From NCBI RefSeq assembly GCF_020740795.1, contig NC_067286.1:36742003-36806002 (forward strand): a stretch of DNA of 64,000 nucleotides, read 5' to 3'. Source of the DNA: Apus apus (Eukaryota; Chordata; Aves; Apodiformes; Apodidae). A model generated the notes under the pieces. The model made no database searches and was not told where the DNA came from. It saw only the letters and a list, made by a program, of their open reading frames with translations. This document shows positions 37,920-48,264 of the stretch, piece after piece. Each line of letters starts with the position of its first letter. Positions within the stretch are counted from its first letter, which is position 1. The position numbers and the translations under genes were made by a program.

Positions 37920-38909
37920 TGGTCCCAGGAGGCTGCAGCCGTAAGCCCGAGTCCCTACGACCGCACGGGTGCACAGAACAGCAGGCGGAGAGCGGCGGTA
38001 CCAAACCCTTTCATCTGCCCCGGGAGCACCGCAGCCGCCACCCCGGCCCGCTCCCCTCCCCCAGCAAGACTAAGCCCCGCGGAACCGAAACACGGTGGCC
38101 AGACACGGCGGGTGGGGGGCGACAAGAAACGGCAATATATATTTCATGGGTTCTTGGTATTATTATTTATTTTTTACACCTGACGCGCGGCCTGCGCCTT
38201 GCTGGCTGAAACCACCCGGCAGCGCAAAGGAGGAGACGGAAGGACCCGGGCGCCCCCCGCCTGCTCCGGCGGCCCCGCGGGGGAAGCAGCGGGTGAGCGG
38301 GAGCTGCGCGGGGCTGGGGAGGGAGCGGCGGGCAGGAGCTCCAAGTGCGGCTCGGACGTCGGCCTGGCGCCGCGCAGGGCCGCAGCAGACAAGGAGGGCG
38401 AGCGGAGAGAAGGAGAGAGGCTCGCTCGTTTCCGTGCCTTCCAACTCACATTCCAGAGCGTGGCGAACAGGGACCGAGCCAGCCGAAGGAGATCATCTTC
38501 CCCGGCCAGCCGCGGCCTCCGTCCCGCCCGTGCCCGTGCGGCCGGCGGCCCCCCTCCCTGCCGTCTGCGTCCCCTCCAGCTATTTTTTTTTCTGTCTCCT
38601 GGTAAAATAAAAAATATAAATAACCGACACCGAGGCCTAGAAAAAATAAACTCGCCGAGTGACTTCGGCGAAATCCGCAAAGTAGTACCTCGCCGCCGCT
38701 ACGGAGCGGCTTCCTCACCCACCCGGCCTCCCACCCCGCCTCCTTCGCCGACAGAGGAGGGGGCAAAGAGAGACCGGGCAACTTTAGTCCACCGGAGAAA
38801 TTACTAAGTAGGAAAACCGGACGGCCCCGCAGCCGTGGGTCGGGCGCTGTTTGTTTGGAGTCAGGGGGTTTGTGCTTGGAGAGACGCTCGAGGGGGAGGT
38901 GAAGGCTTA

Positions 38910-38926
38910 GGGGGGGGGGGGGGGGG
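38910..38926 (+). repeat. G17 tract in the promoter island
   Basis: Seventeen uninterrupted G residues about 250 bp upstream of the probable transcription start. It is a potential G-quadruplex and also a common site of length error in sequencing. Confidence 0.9.
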
Positions 38927-39019
38927 CTCGCGCAAACCGCCGCGGTGATGCGCCCCTGCGCCCGTATCCCTGCGCCGCGGGAGCTGCGGCGGCGGGGGGC
39001 GGGCCGGCGGCGGCGGGCG

Positions 39020-39165
39020 CGGGAGGGGCGGGGCGGGGCGGCGGCCGCCATTGGGCGGCGGGCGGGCAGACGCGCGCGCACGCCGCCGGCCCTGATTGGG
39101 CGGCCGGTGGGAAAGGTTAAACCAAAAAATTTTTTACAGCCCGGGTGCGTGTCTGCAGCTCTGAA
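39020..39165 (+). promoter_or_regulatory. FOXG1: Probable FOXG1 core promoter
   Basis: Tandem GC boxes (about 39025-39039), two reverse CCAAT boxes (ATTGG at 39050-39054 and 39095-39099, 45 bp apart, both followed by GCGG) and an AT-rich block of six A and six T residues at 39124-39136 in TATA position. This predicts transcription starting near 39155-39170. Factor binding (SP family, NF-Y) is inferred from the motifs. Confidence 0.5.
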
Positions 39166-39707
39166 ATTAATTGCGGCCAGGGCGGTCTGTATAGCCCGTC
39201 TCCGCTCGCTCCTCGCCGACCCGCGGCTGCGGCTGCTCCTTCCTCCCCCCTGCTCTGCCTTGCCGGGGGAACCAGGCACCATGAAGTAGATTTTTTTTTT
39301 TTTTGTGTATGTGTTTGTGTGTTTTGGGTTTTTTTGGTTTTTTGTTTTGTTTTGTTTTTTTCTTTTGGTTTGGTGGCGGTTTTTTGTTTTGTTTTGTTTT
39401 CAGAGGGGTTTTTTCTCCTTTTTTTTTTTCTCCTTTTTTTTTTTTTTTTTTTTTTTTTCCCCTCCGCTCTGACTCGGTTTGATTTTCTCTGATTGGTGAT
39501 TATTATTACTATTATTTTTTTCCCTCCCCGGCGGTTCCTGTCCTTGCTACATGACTTGCCAGCGCTTGAGACTGCGGTCCAACTGCGCTGCCGCCGCTGC
39601 CGCCTCCGGTGGTGCTGCTGCCTCCGCCTCGGCCGCCGCCGCCTCCGCCGCCGCCCCGCGCGCTGCTCCCTCGGCCGCTGCAACTTTCCCCCTCAGACTA
39701 GTGTGTG
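39160..39707 (+). other. FOXG1: FOXG1 5' untranslated region (start approximate)
   Basis: From the predicted transcription start to the FOXG1 ATG, about 550 nt. The middle (39290-39460) is extremely T-rich, with a T25 run at 39434-39458, and the last part is CCG-rich. It holds upstream ATGs at 39281, 39309 and 39551. No convincing intron boundary was recognised, in keeping with an intronless gene. Confidence 0.5.
39281..39289 (+). promoter_or_regulatory. Minimal upstream ORF (two codons) in strong Kozak context
   Basis: ATG AAG TAG preceded by GGCACC, close to the optimal initiation context (A at -3). If the transcript starts upstream, ribosomes should engage it, terminate almost at once and need to reinitiate. 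It is followed directly by the long T-rich tract. Confidence 0.5.
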
Positions 39708-39727
39708 ATGTTGGACATGGGAGATAG
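39551..39727 (+). promoter_or_regulatory. Overlapping upstream ORF, 58 codons
   Basis: The ATG at 39551 has a weak context (T at -3) and opens a 58-codon Ala-rich frame ending at TAG 39725-39727, 20 nt past the first base of the FOXG1 ATG and in a different frame. Translation of it would exclude initiation at FOXG1, so the weak context would matter for leaky scanning. The Ala-rich composition reflects GCC repeats and does not argue for a functional peptide. Confidence 0.45.
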
Positions 39728-41081
39728 GAAGGAAGTGAAAATGCTGCCGAAATCCTCCTTTAGCATAAACAGCCTGGTGCCCGAAGCCGTCCAGAGCGAC
39801 AACAACCACAGCAGCCACAGCCACCACAACAGCCACCACCCCCACCACCACCATCACCACCACCACCACCACCACCACCCGCCGCCGCAGCAGCCCCAGC
39901 GAGCCGCCGCGGCCGAGGAGGAGGACGAGGAGAAGGGCCAGCTCCTCCTGCCGCCCCCCGCCGCCGCCGCCTCCGGCGCTCTGGAGGTGGCCAAAGCGGA
40001 CGTGCTGGCGGGCAAAGGCGACGCGGGCTCGGCGGCAGCGGCAGAGCTGGAGGAGAAAGAGAAGGCGGCGGAGGAGAAGAAGGGGGCGGCGGAGGGGGCC
40101 AAGGACGGTGAGAGCGGGAAGGAGGGGGAGAAAAAGAACGGGAAGTACGAGAAGCCGCCGTTCAGCTACAATGCGCTCATCATGATGGCCATCCGGCAGA
40201 GCCCCGAGAAACGCCTCACTCTCAACGGCATCTACGAGTTTATAATGAAGAACTTCCCCTACTACCGGGAGAACAAGCAGGGCTGGCAGAACTCCATCCG
40301 CCACAACCTCTCCCTCAATAAGTGCTTCGTCAAGGTGCCCCGCCACTACGACGACCCGGGCAAAGGGAACTACTGGATGCTGGACCCCTCCAGCGACGAC
40401 GTCTTCATCGGTGGCACCACCGGCAAGCTCCGCCGGCGCTCCACCACCTCACGGGCCAAGCTGGCCTTCAAGAGGGGCGCCCGGCTCACCTCCACCGGAC
40501 TGACATTCATGGATAGGGCAGGATCCTTGTACTGGCCTATGTCCCCCTTCCTCTCCCTGCACCACCCCCGGGCCAGCAGCACTTTGAGTTACAATGGAAC
40601 CACCTCCGCCTACCCCAGCCACCCTATGCCCTACAGCTCAGTGTTGACTCAAAACTCCTTGGGAAACAACCACTCCTTTTCAACGTCTAATGGGTTAAGT
40701 GTTGATAGACTAGTCAATGGAGAGATACCTTATGCCACTCATCACCTCACAGCAGCAGCTCTGGCCGCCTCAGTGCCGTGTGGCTTGTCAGTTCCCTGCT
40801 CCGGCACCTATTCCCTAAATCCCTGCTCTGTAAACCTCCTAGCAGGACAGACGAGTTACTTTTTCCCCCATGTTCCTCACCCTTCAATGACTTCTCAAAG
40901 CAGCACTTCAATGACGGCCAGGGCAGCCTCCTCCTCCACGTCGCCACAGGCGCCCTCCACTCTCCCCTGTGAGTCTTTAAGACCTTCTTTGCCAAGTTTT
41001 ACAACGGGACTTTCCGGTGGACTTTCTGATTATTTCACACATCAAAATCAGGGGTCTTCTTCAAACCCTTTAATACATTAA
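39708..41081 (+). CDS. FOXG1: Forkhead box G1 (brain factor 1), transcriptional repressor
   Basis: Complete intronless coding sequence of 457 aa. FOXG1 is a nuclear winged-helix repressor that keeps forebrain progenitors proliferating and patterns the telencephalon; it recruits Groucho/TLE co-repressors. Seen in order: an N-terminal FSINSL eh1-like motif (about residues 17-22), a His-rich region with 12 consecutive His (46-57), an Ala/Glu/Lys-rich linker, the forkhead domain (about 149-244) with recognition helix [13 protein letters not shown] at 195-207, a basic RRRSTT segment after it, the Groucho-binding YWPMSPF segment at 275-281, a region matching the mapped JARID1B-binding part (about 351-374), and the conserved C-terminus ending SSNPLIH. 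Human FOXG1 is 489 aa; the difference lies in the N-terminal low-complexity region. The start is ATG 39708 (G at -3); the GTG just before it is not a eukaryotic start. The 5' half is CpG-rich, the 3' half is not. Confidence 0.99.
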   Translation: MLDMGDRKEVKMLPKSSFSINSLVPEAVQSDNNHSSHSHHNSHHPHHHHHHHHHHHHPPPQQPQRAAAAEEEDEEKGQLLLPPPAAAASGALEVAKADVLAGKGDAGSAAAAELEEKEKAAEEKKGAAEGAKDGESGKEGEKKNGKYEKPPFSYNALIMMAIRQSPEKRLTLNGIYEFIMKNFPYYRENKQGWQNSIRHNLSLNKCFVKVPRHYDDPGKGNYWMLDPSSDDVFIGGTTGKLRRRSTTSRAKLAFKRGARLTSTGLTFMDRAGSLYWPMSPFLSLHHPRASSTLSYNGTTSAYPSHPMPYSSVLTQNSLGNNHSFSTSNGLSVDRLVNGEIPYATHHLTAAALAASVPCGLSVPCSGTYSLNPCSVNLLAGQTSYFFPHVPHPSMTSQSSTSMTARAASSSTSPQAPSTLPCESLRPSLPSFTTGLSGGLSDYFTHQNQGSSSNPLIH

Positions 41082-41418
41082 CATCCATGGGATCAGACTG
41101 TAAGTGAACATTTTACACACATTTGCATTGTAAATGATAATTAAAAGAAAAAAAAAAAAAAGCAAAACAAAAAAGTCCAGGTATTTTTTATTAAGTCCCC
41201 CATTTTCTGTACGTTTGTTCAGTCTTTAGGGTTGTTTATTATTCGACCAAGATGAGGAATGTCAGCAAGGTGCAACGTGGGGAGATTACATTGTAGACTA
41301 TGAAGTTTGGAAGACAAAATTATAGTAGAATGTGTATCTAAATAGTGACTGCTTTTGCAATTTTTTTATTAAAATACGATAAGTCTATCACTAAAAGCCG
41401 CCAGATTCTCCATGTTTG

Positions 41419-41426
41419 CAGTATTA
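41419..41426 (+). promoter_or_regulatory. miR-200b/c/429 8-mer target site
   Basis: CAGTATTA is the full 8-mer match to the miR-200b/429 seed. Foxg1 is a reported miR-200-family target in olfactory development. A weaker 7-mer match for miR-200a/141 (AGTGTTA) lies at 41908-41914. Confidence 0.55.
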
Positions 41427-41699
41427 TAAGTTATCATGGATATGTCTGTGGGTGCAGACCTTGAAAGAAAAAAAAAAAAGCAAACCACTAAAATTATGAA
41501 AACTATAAAAACCTTAAAACGTAATTTGTATTTAAGCAGAATTAATGCTGAAAGGTGCCCAAGAAGTACATTTTGGCAATTTATGATTTTATCCTTTTCT
41601 TTACTGAACTGTTTTTTTTTTTTTTTTAATTATTATTCCTTCTTTTTTGTTGCTGTTGTTGTTTTGGGGTTTTGTTTTTGTTTCTTTGTTTACTTTTAG

Positions 41700-41707
41700 A
41701 CCAAAGA
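41700..41707 (+). promoter_or_regulatory. miR-9 8-mer target site
   Basis: ACCAAAGA is the full 8-mer match to the miR-9 seed. Regulation of Foxg1 by miR-9 through its 3'UTR is established in mouse cortex, so this is likely the functional avian site. Confidence 0.7.
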
Positions 41708-42082
41708 TTGGGTTTTAGAAAATGCACTCAGTGTACGGAGTAATTTAAAAAAAAAAAACATTATTTCAGTTTGCAGCACTGCCCGTTCAAATTAATCAGA
41801 AGGGGACAAAATTAATGATTGCCTTCAGTTTGTGTTGTGTATATTTTGATGTATGTGGTCACTAACAGGTCACCTTTATTATTTTTTTTTTTTTCTAAAT
41901 GTAGTGAAGTGTTAATACCTATTGTACTTATAGGTAAACCTTGCAAATATGTAACCTGTGTTGCGCAAATGCCGCATAAATTTGAGTGATTGTTAATGTC
42001 GTCTTAAAATTTCTTGATTGTGATACTGTGGTCATATGCCCGTGTTTGTCACTTACAAAAATGTTTACTATGAACACACAGA

Positions 42083-42088
42083 AATAAA
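42083..42088 (+). terminator. FOXG1: FOXG1 polyadenylation signal
   Basis: Canonical AATAAA followed within 35-50 nt by a T/GT-rich element (GTTTTTTTGTCTC, from 42121). Cleavage is expected around 42100-42110. Confidence 0.8.
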
Positions 42089-42456
42089 AAAAAATAGGCT
42101 AAATTCATATATACTTGATAGTTTTTTTGTCTCTTTTATTAACTAAAATTAATATCCCAGAGGCTTTAAAGTTACAGGGAGGCAAGAGCGCTGCTTATTA
42201 CAGCAGTCCACCATTTTTCACATGCTTCTTTCTCCCCTCCACCCCCCCCTTCCCTCGATCATACTGTCTTTAACAACAGTATTTTCAAATGTAAACGGTG
42301 AGGGTATTTAATTAAACACCACGACCACTGCTGTGATGTTCGTTTAGGGGCAGAACTCTCATCAAGTCTGCTTAAAAAATGGTTAGTAGGAGGTAGGATG
42401 ACTTACTAAAACCTCTGCCTTACACTGAAGATGCTTAAAATTGTGTACGTGTCTGT

Positions 42457-42530
42457 ATATATATATATACATACACACAAAAATGTATGTACACACACAC
42501 ACATATATATACGTATAAATAAATTTAAGT
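42457..42530. repeat. TA/CA microsatellite cluster
   Basis: Alternating (TA)n, (CA)n and mixed runs with interruptions. Confidence 0.9.
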
Positions 42531-43602
42531 CTATATGCACACGTTGGAAAAAACCCAAGATTTTTTATCTGTTACATAGGTACGTTGTGTTCCTGCAATC
42601 TCTGAAATGAATTCAGAGAATTATTCTTCTGAAATAAATTAATTTAGAGTCTACGATAACTGGAGATTTATTAACTATTAATGTGCATGTGTGTGTGTAT
42701 ACATATACATATTAGCTTTCTTATAATCATTTGCTCAAATTTAGCAAGCTATTATTCATATGTGTATAACGCGCAATCCTTATCTTAAAGGAACACTGTT
42801 CCGGAAGTATCTACACTGTATGTATTTGTATACTTTTAATGCTGCAAACACTTTTGGCTTTTAAATCTTGTAAGAATAGCGATAGTTTTTCAGCCGGAGC
42901 CTCCCTCCCCTGCCCCCTCCGTCCCGGGCCGAGGAAGGGGCGAGCAGGGGGTGAGGTGCATCCGCAGTCCAGGGCAGGGAGGCAGAGGGCTGGGAGGGTC
43001 ACGTGACGCCCGGCCTTGCATACCGATGTTTAAACCTTTTAGGGAAAAAAAAAAGAAACAAACCAACAAACCAAAACCAAACGCAACATAAACCAAACTC
43101 CAAACCTGCGTGGATGCGCTTAAATGTAAAGTTTTGAAACGGAGCTCTTTTTCGCCCGCTGCCGGTGCTAAGGCTTGCTCAAGTCCTCTGACCCGCTCAA
43201 GCGTCCGTAAGTGGGCTCCGTTGCCCGGAGAATCAATCCATTAGCTTTAAGAGGGCAACGCTACTACTGATTTAAAGAAGCATTTAATCCTAAAAAGAAT
43301 TGGTTTCTTGATGAGTTTAGGGAAGCCTATAAAAGCTGCAACTCTTGAAAATAATTAGAAAACTTGCGCAAAAGGTTTAGGAACTAATTGGATCCCGCAG
43401 TGAGTCCGCAGAGGACAAGTTGTTCATTTGTTACGTTCGTGTAGTCTGAACTGGGCTCTGCAGCAGTGCAATAAACCGCCAACTGCTCACAATAGGCCAA
43501 ATGAAAAATACTTTCCAACTCTGGGATGTTATCGCAAACACTTTAAAGACCTGATCTTAGAAAGACTGAAAAGAGGAAGGAAAAGAGGGGGAAAAAAATG
43601 CC

Positions 43603-43642
43603 GGGGGGGTGTGGGTGGGGTGGGGGTGGGGGTGGGGGGTGG
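43603..43642 (+). repeat. G-rich tract, potential G-quadruplex
   Basis: At least five G-runs of three to seven separated by single T or TGT spacers, matching the quadruplex pattern. It is 1.5 kb past the FOXG1 poly(A) site on the coding strand. Confidence 0.85.
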
Positions 43643-44129
43643 CCCGGTTTAAGTAAAAAAGCAATGGCATATCTGAATTCTTGAAAACAGAATATTTGTC
43701 ATGCTGAAAGAACAAGGAGAGGGAGGGTATTTCTTCTGAAAATAAGTAGTGTCTGCAATATGGCAAGCAGATCCGCAAGAGAGAGGAGTGAAAGGTTACG
43801 GATGAGAGATGGGACACTCAGCTCTGCACTGTGTGGGGGAGAAGGAGAGAAATCTCGGATATTCTTGGCTTTCACTCTCACTTCTGCAATTTAAATTAAT
43901 CATAACTATGAGAAAAAGGTTGCTTTGTTTGGGAATGAAGAGATGATACTAATCACTTGGAAGCACCTGCCCTCCCCTATATTCTTCACTCTATTGTCAT
44001 TGAAAGAAGAGATCGAAAAAAAAATTAAAAATCCAAAACTGCTTTGCAGCAAACCCATCGGAAATAATAAAATGAAATAGGTGTGATTAAAATTCTTGAA
44101 GCCTGGAGACCTCATTCTGTATACTTGTG

Positions 44130-44420
44130 CCTAAGCAAATTAAAATAATGGCATCTGCTGCAGCTGACAAAGGAAATTATTTATTATTTACAACTTGCAA
44201 TTGGTTGTATACTGTAGGAAATCCAATAGCATGTACTTAAAGTATTATTTAGTTCCTAATGTAAAAAAATGCTCTGACTGTAGTAAAAGGAGGAAAAAAA
44301 CAAATCAGGTTGGAGCAAAGCACAATCTCACCATGTCAGAGCTTGGGTTGGCTAACAAGCATTAATTAGATAAGCGTGATGCATAATAATTCCTGAAAAG
44401 GGTAGCCCTGATGTAAGTCT
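44130..44420. promoter_or_regulatory. Candidate neural enhancer: double E-box plus SOX plus homeodomain
   Basis: CATCTG (44152-44157), CAGCTG (44161-44166) and ACAAAGG (44167-44173) lie within 22 bp, the last two adjacent. A TTGCAATTGG motif follows at 44195-44204 and TTAATTAGATAA, an LHX-type homeodomain site, at about 44362-44373. The block is non-repetitive with no useful frame and lies 2 kb past the FOXG1 poly(A) signal. Activity is inferred. Confidence 0.4.
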
Positions 44421-45016
44421 CTCCAGACTTCGTTTAAGCAAGCACTCGCTCTCAATGGTCTCCTTTAGGTTTAGCATAGCAAAGTGCTGCCTAAGCAGTT
44501 CAGGTGACTCAGACTTCTCCCTCATTCTCTTAGACTGAGGGAATGGTTGGTTAAGCTGGTAGCTTATTCACGTTTCCGTACCCATATTACAAGGAATGAT
44601 GATATCTTTGTAAAGGGGAAAAAAAATTATAAAGTTGTCATGGGTTGTAGCAGGACTCCCAAGGCCCCAAATATGCCCTTACCTTAGCCTGTCTCCCAGC
44701 CAGAGAAACTCTTTTGTTCAGTGAGGATGTCTTTTAGGCCAGTCTTTGCGCGGGCTTCTTCGGTGTGGAATGTGAGGTGGTTTTGCTTGGGTTTTTTGTT
44801 TATTTGTTTTTGTGATTTGTTTTATTTTATTTGTATTTTAAGTACACAATAACTGTTATTTAATATTTGCTTAACTGCTTCCGTGTTGTTTAATATGTCA
44901 AATCCTCAAGCTAAGATTTTAGGTTTATTGTGAGTTTTTGGTTTTAGCTTTTGTTGCTGGTTGGGGTTTGTTTGGTGTGCTGGGTTTTTTTTTCCCCTTT
45001 TTTTTTTTCATTTCAC

Positions 45017-45040
45017 CCCCCCCCCCCCCTTTTTTTTTTA
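45017..45040 (+). repeat. Poly(C) then poly(T) tract
   Basis: A run of about 14 C followed by about 10 T, preceded by T-rich sequence. Its length may be unreliable in assembly. Confidence 0.85.
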
Positions 45041-46795
45041 ATATGCAGATTTCCCCAATGTTGCAGTATCTCAGAGTTGTTTCTTCAGCGTTTCCTAATT
45101 TAGAGTGTTTATGGGGGACGGGCGATCTTTATGGAATTAAGGAGCTATTGTTATTTTCCTAGTTGCTGTTTAAAGTGATTAACTTGGCGCGCATAGATCG
45201 TAGGAGAAGAAATCTGCTCATCAAGAAACCTCCAATTACGATTTGAAGATTGCCTTCACAAACAGATTTAAGGGATAATAAACTGTAACTCGAATCCGCA
45301 ATGGGATATTTAGCCGACCAGTTTTGGACATGTTTAAATTTTTTTTCTTTTGTTTCAGTAAACAACATCCGTTATGTGGAATGTATTCTTAAGGAAGGAT
45401 TTAAAAGAAAGTAAAAAATAATATATTTTACCTTAAACGGCGCAAAATTACTGTTTAGGGGAGGGATCGTGGTTTTAATCTGGTGCTTGAAAAAACAGTT
45501 TAACTGGGACGTCATCGTAACTTTTTCTGATTATTATTAATATTTATGTCAGAAATAATGATTCAGGTGTACACCCCCTCACCATTTCTGTTAATATGAG
45601 GTCTCCATCACCACATATTCACTATTCACTCAAGAAAAACTCCCACTGAACTTCGGTTACGTTTTGACTGAACCATATCTGGGTTTTGCTTAAGAAAGAA
45701 CATTGAGCAAGACTCACTGTTTTATTAGTGATTAAATCATTTATTTAATCATATTTTTATTGGGAGGAGGGAGGGGGGAAGAAAGAAAAAGCAAGTCTGC
45801 CTGTCAGAAGCTGCTATGTACTTATTTGTATAGTCGCGAATAACACACCCGCCCAAGACAGTATATGAGCATACTTATTACACGACTACAGGTTCAACGA
45901 ACGGCAATAAATAAGTATGCATACATACAGACATACACCACCCTGCAGAAGGGTCTCTCTATGCACTAGTGCCTGTAGTAGCCTCTCGGCGGTTTTGTAC
46001 ACTGAAATGTTCCTGTTTTGAATACATTCCTCCCCCTACTCCCCGCCCTGTGGTGAAGGTCCCTGGGTAAATGGGTCAAAAAAGTGGTGGAGAACTGGGT
46101 TAGAAAGAGGTGAAGGTGAAGATCATTAGAGGTTTTAGGGCTGGCTGTGGCTGTTTTGTTGGGTTTTGTGTGACTGTGCCCAGAGGGCGGAGTTCCTGCA
46201 CATTCCTGCCTCACCGGAGAACCTGCCCTCAACTCCACTGCAGCTACTCCAGAGAGATGGGACCCTCCAGAAGAAACCTGCCCAGCAATCCCAGCAAGCC
46301 TTCACGCCACGAGGGTAGGTGCACTTCAAGAAAACCTTCCCTGCTTCTTCTCCCAACAGGCAGATCTATGAATGAATAGAAATGACAGGCTTCTGCCTAA
46401 GAGCACTGTTTCCCCGTGCCCCCTGATAAGCAGATCGCCCGTGCAACCGAAGCACAGTTTCAAAGCACCAGTTACACCAAAACTGCGTGTGCCTAATGTT
46501 AGGAATTTTTTTGTCTTTTGTTTTGTTTTGGTGGGATTTTTTGTTTGTGGGTTTTGGGTTTTTTTTTGTCTCTTCCTCAAAGTGTTTCCTCCTCCGGCCT
46601 CCCCCTCCCCCTCCGGCTCTTTTATTACAGTCGGTAAGCTGGAAGTTTCTTTGCCGTCTTAGCAGTTCTCATGATTTATCAGTAGATATATTTTTTTTTT
46701 AGCTTGTTTTGTTAACGTGCTCTTTGTTTATTTGTTTACCACTAACACAGGAGAAAGTCACACAGGTGCAATTTTTGTGTTTGCCTTTTTTTAAG

Positions 46796-46872
46796 ATGCC
46801 AGGAGCAACTGCTTCTACCTGCAAGAAAGGCGCACAATGGCACTTGGGATGGGAGTCCTGCGTCGGCACCGG
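46796..46872 (+). ncRNA. Possible lncRNA exon downstream of FOXG1
   Basis: A pyrimidine tract ending TTTTTTTAAG precedes 46796, and a near-perfect donor CGG/GTGAGT follows 46872, defining a 77-nt exon on the FOXG1 strand. It opens with ATG but the frame closes just past the donor. A noncoding RNA (LINC01551) lies shortly downstream of human FOXG1; identity with it is speculative. Confidence 0.25.
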
Positions 46873-47829
46873 GTGAGTGCGGATTTTACCCCTTTTACAC
46901 TCAGGAATCAGGTAGCTACACTCGAGATTTGTGTTCGCTGCTATCAGGATGGGAGGGAGTGCGGTTCCTACAGATCATGCCCTGACCTTTTGATCACGGT
47001 TGAGCTTAGAAATGTTATGAGGGATAGGCAAAAATTCGTGCTACCACTTATTCCGGGATTAAATTTGCTCCTTGTTCCATCTTTCCTGTATAAAAGACGA
47101 ATTTAGCATGGCGCGTATAGGCGGATTCCGTAATTAATAATTTCTAAAAGATCTGAGCCTCTATTTGAGAAAAACTCACGGGCTTCTAGCGCTTTTCGGG
47201 AGCTGTCTGAAGAGTGCTAAAATTCCTAAATTCTCAGGACATCAACTAAAAGCCAAAAAGTCTGGGAGACCAAGGAGAGAGACCTTGCAAAAATTCATGC
47301 TTCTAAGACTGAGCTGGATTTTGCTCGAAGTGCCCCACGGGAGCAAACGCGCTCTTACAAGACGGACCCGATCACGGGCAACGTTCACGTTCATCGGAGA
47401 GCTCCAGGCTCTCTCTTTGTCTTCCTGCTTCTCCAATTCCATGACTGCTTTCTAACTATATGCAGAAATGTCGGGATAGGGGACGAAGTTTAAACCGCTG
47501 ATTTGCTCAGTTGGCTTATGCTTGCGGGTGGGGGCAGGCGTGCGGGTGCGTAGGCAGGACCCCGGGGACGGGGCCCTCTGTGGATCGACTTGTTTTGTTG
47601 TCTCAATGTGGCGGAGGAAAAGGACAACGGGTGGTGTCCCATCCGGTGGATGGCTTCAGCCCCCTTGCACTTGCCATTTGTGACCTCATGAAAATAATTT
47701 TTTTTACTAAACAGCAAATTAAGTTTTCCGTGATGCTATGAGCATAGACACCTCAGCGTAGGGGAGATCGATACCGAGCGGCTGTCGCCTTCGCACCGTA
47801 GCAAATGGCACCGGTGCACGGGAAAGCGT

Positions 47830-48264
47830 TGCCCTCACACACGCACAGCACACGCCGGCGTTAACTTCTGACAGAAACGCCGGCGTATTGTCTGTCGGGC
47901 ACGGATCTGCCCCAGGCATGCCTCGCAAGTCCCGCGGGCGCGGGCGGAGCTCCTTCGGCCCTGCCGTGCGGAGAGCGGCACCCGTCCCGGCGCCGCCCCG
48001 GGACAGCCAGACCCCCGGCGACCTCATGCCCCGCGCAAAGCCGAAGCCGCGCATGAAGCTGCCGCGCCCGGACACGCGTGTCCGCGGCAGGGCCGAGCAG
48101 GAAGCGGCGGCGGCGGCGACGAGCGGAGTCCCGCGGGCTGGGGGCGCTCTTGCCCCACGGGAGAGCTGCTCCGCTCGGCTCCGCGGGAACTGCCGCGCCC
48201 CGCCGCTTTTCAAAAGGTCGGTACGTGTGCAGGGTCTCTTTCACGTCCCGAAACTCACCTGCCA
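47830..48264. promoter_or_regulatory. CpG island with splice donors on both strands
   Basis: GC-rich, CG-dense sequence at about 47880-48220. Just beyond it, CAG/GTAGTA on the + strand (exon end 48264) and CAG/GTGAGT on the minus strand (exon end 48259) overlap. The island may be a promoter for a noncoding transcript in either direction. On the minus strand a frame from ATG 48439 begins with a hydrophobic, signal-peptide-like stretch and reaches the donor, but no family match is recognised. Confidence 0.4.

Larger units (their letters stand above)
37920..39290 (+). promoter_or_regulatory. FOXG1: FOXG1 promoter CpG island
   Basis: GC-rich sequence with very frequent CG dinucleotides and a brief AT-rich interruption near 38130-38180 and another near 38580-38660. 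It leads into the 5'UTR and is continued by the CpG-rich first half of the coding region. CpG-island promoters are typical of Polycomb-controlled developmental regulators. Long frames on both strands (to 278 codons) are composition artefacts. Confidence 0.8.
41082..42105 (+). other. FOXG1: FOXG1 3' untranslated region
   Basis: About 1 kb from the stop codon to the probable cleavage site. It is AT-rich with U-rich tracts (41611-41700, 41881-41895) and contains perfect seed matches for neural microRNAs, listed separately. The last 170 nt before the poly(A) signal are non-repetitive and look conserved. An earlier ATTAAA near 41142 could serve as an alternative signal. Confidence 0.75.
42106..46795. 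other. FOXG1 downstream intergenic DNA
   Basis: No second gene recognised. It contains TA/CA microsatellites near 42457-42530, motif-rich AT blocks at 42560-42760, 43230-43420 and 45420-45580, a GC-rich patch at 42890-43020, a G-rich tract, a C/T tract at 45017-45040 and a candidate enhancer at 44130-44420. CTCTGAA and TTCAGAG form a 7-bp inverted repeat at about 42600-42618. Confidence 0.55.

Noticed and set aside
38446..39282. 278-codon frame on the minus strand in the FOXG1 promoter, and a 202-codon + strand frame at 38199-38807
   Set aside because: Both are Arg/Pro/Ala/Ser-rich without a domain and lie in a CpG island where stop codons are rare.
39309..39482. 57-codon upstream frame rich in Phe
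   Set aside because: It is produced by the T-rich tract; kept only as a possible upstream ORF and not as a gene.
39705..39707. GTG one codon before the FOXG1 ATG as start
   Set aside because: GTG is not a normal eukaryotic start; family members begin with Met-Leu-Asp-Met-Gly from the ATG at 39708.
39693..40346. 217-codon minus-strand frame inside FOXG1
   Set aside because: It is the complement of the His-rich and linker coding region; the Val/Leu-rich product is an antisense shadow.
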